From the NCBI RefSeq assembly GCF_011752525.1, contig NZ_VWXI01000001.1, positions 124,001-188,000 of the forward strand: 64,000 nt of DNA. Reading direction: 5' to 3'. Below, piece by piece: positions 8,906 to 16,250 of this stretch (positions within the stretch are counted from its first letter, which is position 1; every line of letters begins with the position of its first letter). The stretch comes from Pantoea sp. Cy-639. GTDB taxonomy: Bacteria > Pseudomonadota > Gammaproteobacteria > Pseudomonadales > Pseudomonadaceae. The notes under the pieces were generated by a model, which worked only from the letters and a program-made list of their open reading frames with translations, ran no database searches and had not been told where the DNA came from. Position numbers and translations under genes: made by a program.

Positions 8906-9647
8906 GGCCCAGCGCCTGGCGCAAAGGCTCGCCACGAGGATCGGCGGCGGCGCTGACCAAGGCAAAGTTGTAGTCGCCATGGGACCAATAGCGCGCCTCC
9001 AACTGGCCATCGGTGCGCTGGCCACTGGGCATGCGCCGGAAGTGTTCGCCAGGCGAGCGCAGGAACAGGCTGATACGCTGCCCGCTGTGATCCTGGAACA
9101 CCAGGAGCGCCGCCGGCCCCGCCTCGTTGCTGAGCAACCGCGCGCCAACGGGATGCAGGCCATAACCAGAGAGATCCGGCAACTGGCCGACACGGTTGAA
9201 ATGACGCCCGAGCCAGGCTTGCAGACGAGCCGGATCGGCGGCCTGGATGTCCAGCGTGGTGGCATCGGCGAACAGACGGTGCGCCTGCACCGCATCGGCC
9301 ATCGGCAGCCCGGTCTCCACCAGGGTCGCTTGCCGCGCTTGCCAGCCGCCCAGCCCGCCCAGGCCGACCGCCAGCAGCAACACGGCAGCGGTAGCCAGGC
9401 GTCTCTGCCGCCGCTGGCGCAACTGACGGTGCAACGATGCCAGGTCCAGCGAGGGTTCACCCGCCGGCTCGCCCAGCCCCGCCAAGGCTGCACGCAGACG
9501 CCGGGCATCATGGCGCCAGGCCTCGATACGCGCCGACTCCAGCGGGTTGGCCGCCAGCCAGGCCTCGACCTCGGCCCGGCGCGCCGGGGCCAGGCGTTCG
9601 TCGACATAGGCATGCAGCTCATGCTCGGTAGGGGCAAGGCGTTTCAT
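8895..9647 (-). CDS. Membrane anti-sigma factor for the adjacent ECF sigma
   Basis: A 250-residue protein with the usual anti-sigma layout. The N-terminal cytoplasmic helical domain (residues 1-80, HELHAYVDERLAPARRAEVEAWL) resembles the zinc-finger-type anti-sigma domain but lacks the Cys pair. One membrane segment follows (about 84-105, LATAAVLLLAVGLGGLGGW), then a roughly 145-residue periplasmic sensor domain ending in SLFLRSPGEHFRR...YNFALVSAA. Its ATG overlaps the sigma stop by four bases, so it is co-translated with its target, which fits stoichiometric inhibition. The periplasmic domain presumably senses the stress that the divergent catalase and cytochrome b561 deal with; that is inference. 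Confidence 0.85.
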   Translation of the reverse strand: MKRLAPTEHELHAYVDERLAPARRAEVEAWLAANPLESARIEAWRHDARRLRAALAGLGEPAGEPSLDLASLHRQLRQRRQRRLATAAVLLLAVGLGGLGGWQARQATLVETGLPMADAVQAHRLFADATTLDIQAADPARLQAWLGRHFNRVGQLPDLSGYGLHPVGARLLSNEAGPAALLVFQDHSGQRISLFLRSPGEHFRRMPSGQRTDGQLEARYWSHGDYNFALVSAAADPRGEPLRQALGLSL

Positions 9648-10162
9648 TTGAGTCTCCGCAAAGCCGGGGGTGGCGGGTTGCCTTCGGTCAGGTCACGCAA
9701 GGCCGCACGTGCGCGCGACAGGCGCGACATCACCGTGCCGATGGGAATGCCCAGGGCCTGCGCGGCCTCCTTGTAGCTCAGCCCCTCGACGCTGACCAGC
9801 AGCAGCAATGCCCGCTGCTCGGTCGACAGCCGGGCGAAGGCCTGCAGGTCGGCCTGGGCCAGCACGATGCTCTCGGTGTCGGCGCCCATTGGCTCCGCCG
9901 CCTGGCCACGGCCGAAAAGCGCCAACCAGCGGACATGCAGGCGCTCGCGACGCCTGGCATCGAGAAACAGCCGATAAAGGATGGTGAACAACCACGGCCG
10001 CAGGCGTTCTGGCTCACGCTGCTGGCGCCAGCGACCCAGGGCGCGCTCGACAGTGGCCTGCACCAGATCGTCGGCGCTGCTGGCGTCACGGGTCAGCCAC
10101 AAGGCGAAGCGCCGCAGGCGCTGCAGCAACTCGCGCCATTGTTGGTCGTCCAGTTCATGCAT
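9644..10162 (-). CDS. ECF-family RNA polymerase sigma factor
   Basis: A 172-residue sigma-70 ECF protein. Region 2 lies at about residues 15-75 (SSADDLVQATVERAL, then RPWLFTILYRLFLDARRR). Region 4 lies at about 105-160, with the helix-turn-helix GLSYKEAAQALGIPIGTVMSRLSRAR. It is followed by a coupled anti-sigma gene and is divergent from a catalase-family gene. The intergenic region holds two back-to-back motifs with the same sequence and spacing (GGGAAT-N16-CGTC), one facing each way, the arrangement expected if this sigma transcribes both its own operon and the catalase operon. It is not an iron-starvation sigma by context. Confidence 0.9.
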   Translation of the reverse strand: MHELDDQQWRELLQRLRRFALWLTRDASSADDLVQATVERALGRWRQQREPERLRPWLFTILYRLFLDARRRERLHVRWLALFGRGQAAEPMGADTESIVLAQADLQAFARLSTEQRALLLLVSVEGLSYKEAAQALGIPIGTVMSRLSRARAALRDLTEGNPPPPALRRLK

Positions 10163-10204
10163 GGTCGGATCCCGGGCCCCAATGGCCTGTCAGTGTAATG
10201 GGCA

Positions 10205-10230
10205 GACGCGGCAACCCGGAATCTATTCCC
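10205..10230 (-). promoter_or_regulatory. Candidate autoregulated ECF promoter of the sigma/anti-sigma operon
   Basis: Read on the minus strand, GGGAAT (complement of 10225-10230) is followed after exactly 16 bases by CGTC (complement of 10205-10208). This would start transcription about 40 bases before the sigma start codon at 10162. The motif and spacing are the same as in the divergent promoter facing the catalase gene. Confidence 0.55.
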
Positions 10231-10236
10231 CCGGCC

Positions 10237-10262
10237 GGGAATAATCTTCAACCACCCCCGTC
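10237..10262 (+). promoter_or_regulatory. Candidate ECF promoter of the catalase / cytochrome b561 operon
   Basis: GGGAAT at 10237-10242 and CGTC at 10259-10262 are 16 bases apart, a classic ECF -35/-10 arrangement. The -35 of this promoter and that of the divergent one are only 6 bases apart (CCGGCC between ATTCCC and GGGAAT), so two polymerases could hardly bind together. The catalase ATG lies 34 bases downstream. Confidence 0.55.
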
Positions 10263-10296
10263 GTACCGGCTCATTCCACAGCGAGCGGACTGTCCC

Positions 10297-11367
10297 ATGC
10301 ACACGCCTCATCACGGCCCTCTCCAAGGCCCTCTCCAAGGCCCCGCCAAGGCCCTGCGCCTGGCCGCCATTGGCGCCGTCATCACCGCCCTGGGCGCGGG
10401 TTTCGCCTACGCCGCCGGCTGGATCGGCGCACCGGCGCTGACACCACAGCGCATCATCGACACCTTCGAGGCCCTGGCCGGCCACCACCCTGGCTACCGC
10501 AAGAACCACGCCAAGGGCCTGTGCGTCAGCGGCTACTTCCAGAGCAGCGGCCAGGCCGCCAGCCTGTCCAGCGCCCGAGTATTCAGCCAGCCCCAGGTAC
10601 CGGTGATCGGCCGCTTCGCCATCGGCGGCGCCAACCCGTTCGCCCCGGACACCGCCGTGTCGGTGCGCAGCCTGGCCCTGCAATTGAGCAGCGACGACGG
10701 GCAGGTCTGGCGCACCGGCATGAACAACCCGCCGGTACTGGCCGTAAGCACCCCCGAAGGGTTCTACCAGCAGGTGCTGGCCAGCGCCCCGGATCCCGCC
10801 ACCGGCAAGCCCGACCCGGCGAAACTGCAGGCATTCTTCGCCGCTCACCCGGAAAGCCTGGCCTTTCGCCAGTGGGCGGCCAGCTACCGCGCCAGCGACA
10901 GCTTCGCCAGTACCGCCTACCACAGCATCAACGCCTTCAAGCTGATCGATGCCGATGGCAAGGCCCGGCCGGTGCGCTGGACGCTGGAGCCACAGACACC
11001 GTTCGCGGCCCTGCCCGCCCAGGTCGATGACCGCCAGTTCCTCCAGCACGACCTGGCCCAGCGCCTGGCCCACGGCCCGTTGCGCTGGACCCTGCGCCTG
11101 ACCCTGGCCGAGCCTGGCGACCCGGTGGACGATCCGGCCAGGCCGTGGCCCGTCGAACGTCGCAGCCTCGATGCCGGCACCCTGGTGCTGACCCAGGTCG
11201 ATGCCCCCGAACAGGGCGCCTGTCGTGACCTGAACTTCGACCCGCTGATCCTGCCCAACGGCATCGAAGCCTCCGCCGACCCGATCCTCGCCGCCCGTTC
11301 GGCCGCCTATTCGGTGTCGTTCAACCGCCGCAGCCACGAAGCCCTGAGCGAAGGAGCCCAGCCATGA
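10297..11367 (+). CDS. Catalase-family peroxidase (SrpA-like), exported or membrane-anchored
   Basis: A 356-residue heme peroxidase of the small catalase-like family, shorter than true catalases (about 480-750). It begins with a membrane or signal segment (residues 20-44, RLAAIGAVITALGAGFAYAAGW). The catalase-type core follows: HHPGYRKNHAKGLCVSG, which carries the distal His region; VIGRFAIGGANPFAPD; and YHSINAFKLIDADGK, which corresponds to the FHxxNxF/Y element of catalases. Periplasmic action on hydrogen or organic peroxides is likely. The ATG at 10297 was chosen over the upstream frame. Its stop overlaps the start of the cytochrome b561 gene by four bases, so the two work as a unit, the cytochrome probably supplying electrons. 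Confidence 0.88.
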   Translation: MHTPHHGPLQGPLQGPAKALRLAAIGAVITALGAGFAYAAGWIGAPALTPQRIIDTFEALAGHHPGYRKNHAKGLCVSGYFQSSGQAASLSSARVFSQPQVPVIGRFAIGGANPFAPDTAVSVRSLALQLSSDDGQVWRTGMNNPPVLAVSTPEGFYQQVLASAPDPATGKPDPAKLQAFFAAHPESLAFRQWAASYRASDSFASTAYHSINAFKLIDADGKARPVRWTLEPQTPFAALPAQVDDRQFLQHDLAQRLAHGPLRWTLRLTLAEPGDPVDDPARPWPVERRSLDAGTLVLTQVDAPEQGACRDLNFDPLILPNGIEASADPILAARSAAYSVSFNRRSHEALSEGAQP

Positions 11368-11897
11368 CCCCCGCCGCCTTCCACCCCATGGCCCGCCTGC
11401 TGCACTGGACGATGGCCGTGCTGATCCTGGCCATGCTGTTCATCGGTGCAAGCATGGTTGGCGATCTGTCGCCCCGGCATCCGCTGCTGGTCGAGCTGCA
11501 CAAGGCCACCGGCCTGGCCCTGTTGCTGCTGGTGCTCCTGCGCATCGCCCTGCGCCTGGCCCTGCCCCATCCAGCGTTGCCCGACGACCTGCCGCGCCTC
11601 CAGCGCCTGGCCGCCAGCGCCTCGCACCTGCTGCTGTACGGCCTGATGCTGGGCATGCCGCTGCTGGGCTGGGCGATGCTCTCGGCCGGTGGTTATCCAC
11701 GCCCATTGCAGCTGCCTGCGATCGCCCCGCACGACTTGCAGTTGTACGCCGTATTGCGCCAGGCCCACAGTTGGGCCGGCTACCTGCTGTTCGCCACCGT
11801 GCTGCTGCACCTGGCGGCAGCCCTGGTCCACGCCCTGGTACGTCGCGACGGTATCTTGCACAGCATGTGGCCTGGTCCGTTGCGCCGCGGTGAATGA
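11364..11897 (+). CDS. Cytochrome b561-family membrane protein
   Basis: A 177-residue protein with four membrane helices (about residues 12-32, 48-66, 88-108 and 140-162). Conserved heme-ligand histidines are at LLHWTM, ELHKATG, QAHSWAGY and LHLAAALVH. The family passes electrons from the quinone pool to periplasmic partners. It overlaps the catalase-like gene by four bases; this pairing is recurrent in Pseudomonas and suggests quinol-dependent peroxide reduction. Probably under the same ECF promoter. Confidence 0.9.
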   Translation: MTPAAFHPMARLLHWTMAVLILAMLFIGASMVGDLSPRHPLLVELHKATGLALLLLVLLRIALRLALPHPALPDDLPRLQRLAASASHLLLYGLMLGMPLLGWAMLSAGGYPRPLQLPAIAPHDLQLYAVLRQAHSWAGYLLFATVLLHLAAALVHALVRRDGILHSMWPGPLRRGE

Positions 11898-11977
11898 GCA
11901 GCGCAAGACGCGGGTCGACAGCGATGGACACTTGTCACTAAGATCGGCGCTCATTTCGTCGCTGCTATTGGACCCCC

Positions 11978-13183
11978 ATGAACGTCGCAAAGGATCCTGC
12001 CGCCTTCACCCCTGCCAGCACCCTGGACCTGCGTCCGCTGATGCTGGTCAACATGGCCTGCACCATGTCGATGATGGCCTTCGTCGCCCTCATCGGCCCC
12101 ATCGCCCGCCTGCTCGGCATGGCCACCTGGCAAGCCGGCGCGGCGGTGACCGTGGCCGGCGTGGTCTGGGTGATCCTCGCCCGGCCCTGGGGCCGGGCCG
12201 CCGACCGCTACGGCCGACGCCGCGTGTTGCTGCTCGGCAGCGCCGGCTTCACCCTGGCCTACTGGCTGCTGTGCCTGTTCATCGACGGCGCCCTGCGCTG
12301 GCTGCCGGGGGCGACCCTGGCGTTCTTCGGGCTGATGCTCGCGCGCGGCCTGATCGGCGCGTTCTATGCCGCGTTGCCGGTGGGCGGCAACGCACTGATC
12401 GCCGACCACATCGAACCCCAGCGACGGGCCCGGGCCATGGCCTCGCTGGGCGCGGCCAACGCTGTCGCGCTGGTGCTGGGGCCCGCGCTGGCGGCGCTGC
12501 TGTCGCGCTTCAGCCTGAGCCTGCCGTTCTACCTGATGTCGCTGCTGCCGGCCGTGGCCTTCCTGGTGCTGTTGTTCAAGCTCAAGCCGCAGCCTCTGCC
12601 CCAACGTCATGCGCCCAGCCCGGTACGGCTGTCCGACCCACGCCTGCGCCGGCCACTGCTGGTGGCCTTCAGCGCGATGCTCAGCGTGACCGTGTCACAG
12701 ATCACCGTCGGTTTCTTCGCCCTCGATCGCCTGCAACTGGCCTCGGCCGACGCCGCTCAGGCCGCCGGTATCGCCCTGACTACCGTTGGTGTGGCGCTGG
12801 TATTGGCCCAAGTGTTCCTGCGCCAGCTGGAGTGGCCGCCGTTGAAGATGATCCGCATCGGCGCCTGCGTTTCCGGGCTGGGCTTCGCCTCGGCCGCCCT
12901 GGCCACCAGTGCGCTCTGGCTGTGGGCCGCGTTCTTCGTCGCAGCCTTTGGCATGGGTTTCGTCTTCCCGGCGTTCTCGGCCCTGGCGGCCAATGCCATG
13001 GAAGCCTCCGAACAGGGCGCCACGGCGGGCTCGGTGGGAGCCGCCCAAGGCATGGGCGCGGTGATCGGGCCACTGGCCGGGACCCTGGTCTACGCCCTCG
13101 ACCCGCGCCTGCCGTTCGTCGCCGTGGGGGTACTGTTGCTGCTGGTCGGACTCTGGCCGGCACCGGCCGACCAGCGCCACTGA
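11978..13183 (+). CDS. MFS drug-efflux-type transporter
   Basis: A 401-residue major facilitator with about 12 hydrophobic segments. The MFS motif A lies between helices 2 and 3 (GRAADRYGRRRVLLLG), and a second half-motif near residue 340 reads GATAGSVGAAQGMGAVIGPLAG, which resembles motif C (antiporter, G-x8-G-x3-G-P-x2-G). This places it with the TetA/TCR-like 12-helix exporters. The substrate cannot be told. The ATG at 11978 lies 80 bases after the cytochrome gene; a separate promoter is likely. A cupin-HTH regulator follows. Confidence 0.88.
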   Translation: MNVAKDPAAFTPASTLDLRPLMLVNMACTMSMMAFVALIGPIARLLGMATWQAGAAVTVAGVVWVILARPWGRAADRYGRRRVLLLGSAGFTLAYWLLCLFIDGALRWLPGATLAFFGLMLARGLIGAFYAALPVGGNALIADHIEPQRRARAMASLGAANAVALVLGPALAALLSRFSLSLPFYLMSLLPAVAFLVLLFKLKPQPLPQRHAPSPVRLSDPRLRRPLLVAFSAMLSVTVSQITVGFFALDRLQLASADAAQAAGIALTTVGVALVLAQVFLRQLEWPPLKMIRIGACVSGLGFASAALATSALWLWAAFFVAAFGMGFVFPAFSALAANAMEASEQGATAGSVGAAQGMGAVIGPLAGTLVYALDPRLPFVAVGVLLLLVGLWPAPADQRH

Positions 13184-13262
13184 CAAGCACAGCGCGCACC
13201 GGCGCAGAGTGTGTTTTAATGCGTCGCCCATTATTTTTGACACCTCTGCAAACAAGGCGGCT

Positions 13263-13808
13263 ATGGACACGGGGACACGACTCAAACTGGTGCGTGAACG
13301 CAACAACCTCTCCCAACGGGAACTGGCCCGCCGCAGCGGCCTGACCAACTCGACGATCTCGCAGATCGAACAGAACCGCGTCAGCCCCTCGGTCAGTTCC
13401 CTGAAGAAACTGCTCGAAGGCATTCCCATGTCGCTGGCGGAGTTCTTCAGCTTCGACGAGCCGGTCCGGGAAGAGCGCTATGTGTTCCGTGGCGGCGAGC
13501 AGCCTGACCTGGGCCGCAACGGCCTGCGCATGCTGCTGGTCGGCGCCAGCGTCGAAGGCCGGCAGATGCGCATGCTACGCGAGCTGTACGCCCCGGGCGC
13601 CGACTCTGGCGAGCCGATCGTGCACGCCGAAGGCGAAGAATGCGGCCTGGTCACCCGTGGCACCCTGGAGCTGTGGGTCGACGGCCAGGTGAGCATTCTC
13701 AACGCCGGTGACGGTTACTACATCCCCACCACCCTGCCCCACAGCTTCAAGAACATCGGCCCCGACGAAGCGGAAATCATCAGCGCCAATACCCCGGCGA
13801 ACTTCTGA
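13263..13808 (+). CDS. XRE-HTH / cupin transcriptional regulator (PuuR-like)
   Basis: A 181-residue regulator. An N-terminal XRE helix-turn-helix (residues 3-62, LSQRELARRSGLTNSTISQIEQNRV) is joined to a C-terminal cupin (about 105-178, including HAEGEECGLVTRGTLELWVDG and GDGYYIPTTLPHSFKN). This is the architecture of PuuR and similar regulators of polyamine or amino-acid catabolism. The ATG at 13263 follows AAGGCGG. No catabolic operon is next to it, so its targets are elsewhere. The DUF7693 gene begins 7 bases after its stop and is probably co-transcribed. Confidence 0.87.
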   Translation: MDTGTRLKLVRERNNLSQRELARRSGLTNSTISQIEQNRVSPSVSSLKKLLEGIPMSLAEFFSFDEPVREERYVFRGGEQPDLGRNGLRMLLVGASVEGRQMRMLRELYAPGADSGEPIVHAEGEECGLVTRGTLELWVDGQVSILNAGDGYYIPTTLPHSFKNIGPDEAEIISANTPANF

Positions 13809-13815
13809 CGCCACC

Positions 13816-14106
13816 GTGTCCGTCCCCAGCAGCCGTGAAGTCGCCCAGTGCCTGCGCGACGCCGCCCTGGGCATCCATCCGCTGGTCCCCCTGGCCCGCC
13901 ATGCAGACGGTTGCGTGGAACTGCGCATCGACGACTGGCGGCTGACCCTGCAACTGGACGCCGAAGGGCTGGCGCGCTGCCGTCATTGCCGCGCCCCCGA
14001 CGGCCGCCAGGCCAGCCTGGAAGACTGGCCGCGCTATGGCACCAACCCGGTGGACCACCTGAGCATCTGGGAGCGCGGACGCCTCGAGCAGTTGCTCGGG
14101 GCCTAG
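13816..14106 (+). CDS. DUF7693-family small protein
   Basis: A 96-residue protein starting at GTG 13816, directly behind the cupin-HTH gene. It shows the pattern of a Pseudomonas-restricted family: an N-terminal helix (REVAQCLRDAALG), WRLTLQLDAEGLARCRHCRAPDGR with a Cys pair, then WPRYGTNPVDHLSIWERGRLEQLL. I place it in DUF7693 by memory of that pattern. Function unknown. The C-x2-C pair might bind a metal, but there is only one pair. Its stop overlaps the convergent isomerase stop by four bases. Confidence 0.72.
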   Translation: MSVPSSREVAQCLRDAALGIHPLVPLARHADGCVELRIDDWRLTLQLDAEGLARCRHCRAPDGRQASLEDWPRYGTNPVDHLSIWERGRLEQLLGA

Positions 14107-14696
14107 CCCGCCAGGGCCTGTTCGACGAAATCCAGGCGGTCCTGGCCAAAGTACATCTGCCCCTCGACGATGAACGTCGGTGCCCCGAACAGTCCACGCT
14201 CGACCGCCTGCTCGGTGGCCTGGCGCAGCGCGTCCTTGACCTCGGGCCGCGCGGCCAGTGCATGGAACGCTTCGGCATCAAGACCGCCCTGGGCCAGGGT
14301 CTCGTCCAGCATCGCCGGCTCCGACAGGTTGCGCGCGTGTACGAACAACCCTTCGAACAACACCTTGAGCAGTGCCTCGAAACGCTCCGGGGCAAACAGC
14401 TGGGTGCCGATCAGCCCACGCATCAGCAGCAGGGTATTGACCGGGAATCCCGGCGGCAGCGCCAACGGCACGCCATAACGATCGGCATGGCGCTTGAGGT
14501 CGATGCGCAGGTAGCGTCCCTTGGCCGGCACCATCACCGGCGAGGCGTTGCCGGTGGCCTGAAACACCCCGCCCAGCAGTATCGGCCGGTATTCAAGGTG
14601 TGCCCCGTGACGTGCGCACAACGTGGGCAACTGGGTCCAGGCCAGATAGGTGGCCGGGCTGCCCAGGTCCAGGAAGAACTCGACGGTCTTGCTCAT
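14103..14696 (-). CDS. DsbA-superfamily 2-hydroxychromene-2-carboxylate isomerase-like protein
   Basis: A 197-residue thioredoxin-fold protein of the kappa-GST / HCCA-isomerase type. The N-terminal strand-loop FFLDLGSPATYLAW carries the Ser (GSP) that replaces the CxxC Cys of DsbA and binds glutathione. PGFPVNT is the usual cis-proline region of this group, and the C-terminus has GLFGAPTFIVEGQMYFGQDRLDFV. HCCA isomerase acts in naphthalene breakdown, but no aromatic pathway is nearby, so a general glutathione-dependent isomerase or transferase role is more likely. The SDR gene lies 27 bases upstream on the same strand; the two probably form an operon controlled by the divergent TetR protein. 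Confidence 0.88.
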   Translation of the reverse strand: MSKTVEFFLDLGSPATYLAWTQLPTLCARHGAHLEYRPILLGGVFQATGNASPVMVPAKGRYLRIDLKRHADRYGVPLALPPGFPVNTLLLMRGLIGTQLFAPERFEALLKVLFEGLFVHARNLSEPAMLDETLAQGGLDAEAFHALAARPEVKDALRQATEQAVERGLFGAPTFIVEGQMYFGQDRLDFVEQALAG

Positions 14697-14723
14697 GATT
14701 CGATCCTTGTATGAGTACAGGGT

Positions 14724-15455
14724 TTACCAGCGCTCCATCCACGGCCGCAGGTCCAGTTCGAAGGTCCAGGCGTCCCGTGGCTGGGCATGCAGGAACCAGT
14801 AGCTGTCGGCGATATGCGCCGGATCGAGGATGCCCTCCTGGTCCTTGAGCGCATAGCGATCAGGGAAATTGTCACGGATGAACGCGGTGTCGATGGCGCC
14901 GTCCACCACCACGTGGGCGACATGGATGTTCCGTGGCCCCAGCTCCCGCGCCATGCTCTGGGCCAAGGCGCGCAGGGCGTGCTTGGCTCCGGCGAAGGCC
15001 GCGAAGCCGGCAGCGCCACGGGTGCCGGCGGTGGCGCCGGTGAAGAGAATGGTGCCGCGCTCGCGCTCGACCATGCGTCGCGCCACTGCCTGGGCGCAGA
15101 GAAAACCGGCGAAGCAGGCCATTTCCCAGATCTTGAAGTACTTGCGCGGGGTTTCCTCGAGAATGCCGCACGGCACATTGGCGCCGATATTGAACACCAT
15201 GGCCTCGATCGGGCCGATATCGCGTTCGATGGTCTCGACCAGCTCGGCCACCGCCTGCTCGTCACGGGCATCGGAAGCAAAGCCGTGGGCCTGCCCTCCC
15301 GCGGCGCGGATCTCGTCGAGCAACGGCTGCAGCTTGTCGGCCTGACGCCGGGTGACACAGGCGACGTACCCCTCGCGGGCGAAACGCTTGGCGATCTCGC
15401 CGCCAGTGGCGTCGCCGGCACCGATCACCAGCACGACCTTTTGTTGTTCTGCCAT
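14724..15455 (-). CDS. Short-chain dehydrogenase/reductase with non-canonical active site
   Basis: A 243-residue SDR. The Rossmann motif is near the N-terminus (VIGAGDATGGEIAKRF), with FNIGANVPCGIL in the NNAG position. At the active site the usual Ser and Tyr are not seen: the segment reads ILFTGATAGTRG...GFAAFAGAKHAL, with Phe in the Y-x3-K position and no Ser at the expected strand end. The Lys is kept. This looks like a subfamily trait rather than a local mutation. The ATG at 15455 (MAEQQ) has GGAG upstream; an earlier ATG at 15467 is less likely. It is divergent from a TetR regulator and ahead of the isomerase gene. Confidence 0.86.
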   Translation of the reverse strand: MAEQQKVVLVIGAGDATGGEIAKRFAREGYVACVTRRQADKLQPLLDEIRAAGGQAHGFASDARDEQAVAELVETIERDIGPIEAMVFNIGANVPCGILEETPRKYFKIWEMACFAGFLCAQAVARRMVERERGTILFTGATAGTRGAAGFAAFAGAKHALRALAQSMARELGPRNIHVAHVVVDGAIDTAFIRDNFPDRYALKDQEGILDPAHIADSYWFLHAQPRDAWTFELDLRPWMERW

Positions 15456-15478
15456 GGACCGCTCCATTGATGAATGAT

Positions 15479-15491
15479 CGTTTAGTAAACG
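15479..15491. promoter_or_regulatory. Probable TetR operator between the SDR and tetR genes
   Basis: CGTTTAGTAAACG is a perfect 6+1+6 palindrome in the 90-bp gap between the SDR start and the tetR start. Its size and position are typical of TetR-family operators that control both a divergent enzyme gene and the regulator itself. Confidence 0.6.
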
Positions 15492-15545
15492 AACGCTATG
15501 CTACGATCACGCCATCGTCAAGTCAGGCCAGAAGAGGCTGCGCGG

Positions 15546-16109
15546 ATGCGCTATAGCAGCGAACACAAGCAACAGACCCGTGACCGACTGCTGGCCAGCA
15601 GCGGCGCACTGGCCAAGCGTGGCGGCTTCGCCGGTACCGGCGTGGCCGAGTTGATGAAAGCCATTGGCCTGACCGGGGGGGCTTTCTACAACCACTTCCC
15701 GTCCAAGGACGACCTGTTCACCGAGGTGGTGCGCCGCGAACTGGCCAACAGCCCGCTCGCTCGCCAGGCCCGCCATGGCCCCGACCGCCAGCGTCTCAAG
15801 CGCCTGCTCGAGCAGTACCTGAGCCTGGCCCACCTGCACAATGCCGAAGGCGGCTGCCCGCTGCCGCCACTGGGGGTGGAGATCGCCCGCGCCGAACAAC
15901 CAGTACGCGAAGAGGCCGAACACTGGCTGGTCGAACTGCACCAGGCCTGGAGCGAGACCCTGGACGACCCGCAACTGGCCTGGGCCCTGCTCAGCCAGTG
16001 CGTCGGCGCGCTGGTGGTCGGCCGCATGCTGGCCAGCGAACCGGTGCAGGCGCAGGTGCTGGATGCCAGTCGCGCACTGCTCGACAAAATGTTCGATGAG
16101 GTTCGCTAG
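15546..16109 (+). CDS. TetR-family transcriptional regulator
   Basis: A 187-residue TetR protein. The DNA-binding domain covers about residues 8-55, with the helix-turn-helix GVAELMKAIGLTGGAFYNHFPSKDDLF. The C-terminal domain is of the TetR_C_16 / NemR-like kind (GGCPLPPLGVEIARAEQPVREE). The ATG at 15546 follows GCGG. It is divergent from the SDR/isomerase pair, with a perfect palindrome in between. Regulators of this subtype often respond to electrophiles and control SDR or OYE genes, so derepression of the SDR operon by a reactive carbonyl is a reasonable inference. Confidence 0.88.
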   Translation: MRYSSEHKQQTRDRLLASSGALAKRGGFAGTGVAELMKAIGLTGGAFYNHFPSKDDLFTEVVRRELANSPLARQARHGPDRQRLKRLLEQYLSLAHLHNAEGGCPLPPLGVEIARAEQPVREEAEHWLVELHQAWSETLDDPQLAWALLSQCVGALVVGRMLASEPVQAQVLDASRALLDKMFDEVR

Positions 16110-16121
16110 CGCCCTGATTGA

Positions 16122-16235
16122 CCTGCTGCTGACCCTTACACCCGCGACCACAACAGCCTGGAAGGCCCGGCATACAAGATCGAGGCCGAGGTGGCCAAGG
16201 CGCTGCGCGAACGTGGCGCCGGCGGGCCACGCTGA
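16122..16235 (+). pseudogene. Possible C-terminal remnant of a lost gene
   Basis: After the tetR stop, a short frame with no start codon reads YTRDHNSLEGPAYKIEAEVA then KALRERGAGGPR and a stop at 16233-16235. The composition is that of a real protein end, but there is no room for the rest of a gene: an in-frame stop lies at 16119. I do not recognise the family. Probably the residue of a deletion between the tetR and lysR genes. Confidence 0.35.
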
Positions 16236-16250
16236 AACACCGGGCGATGC

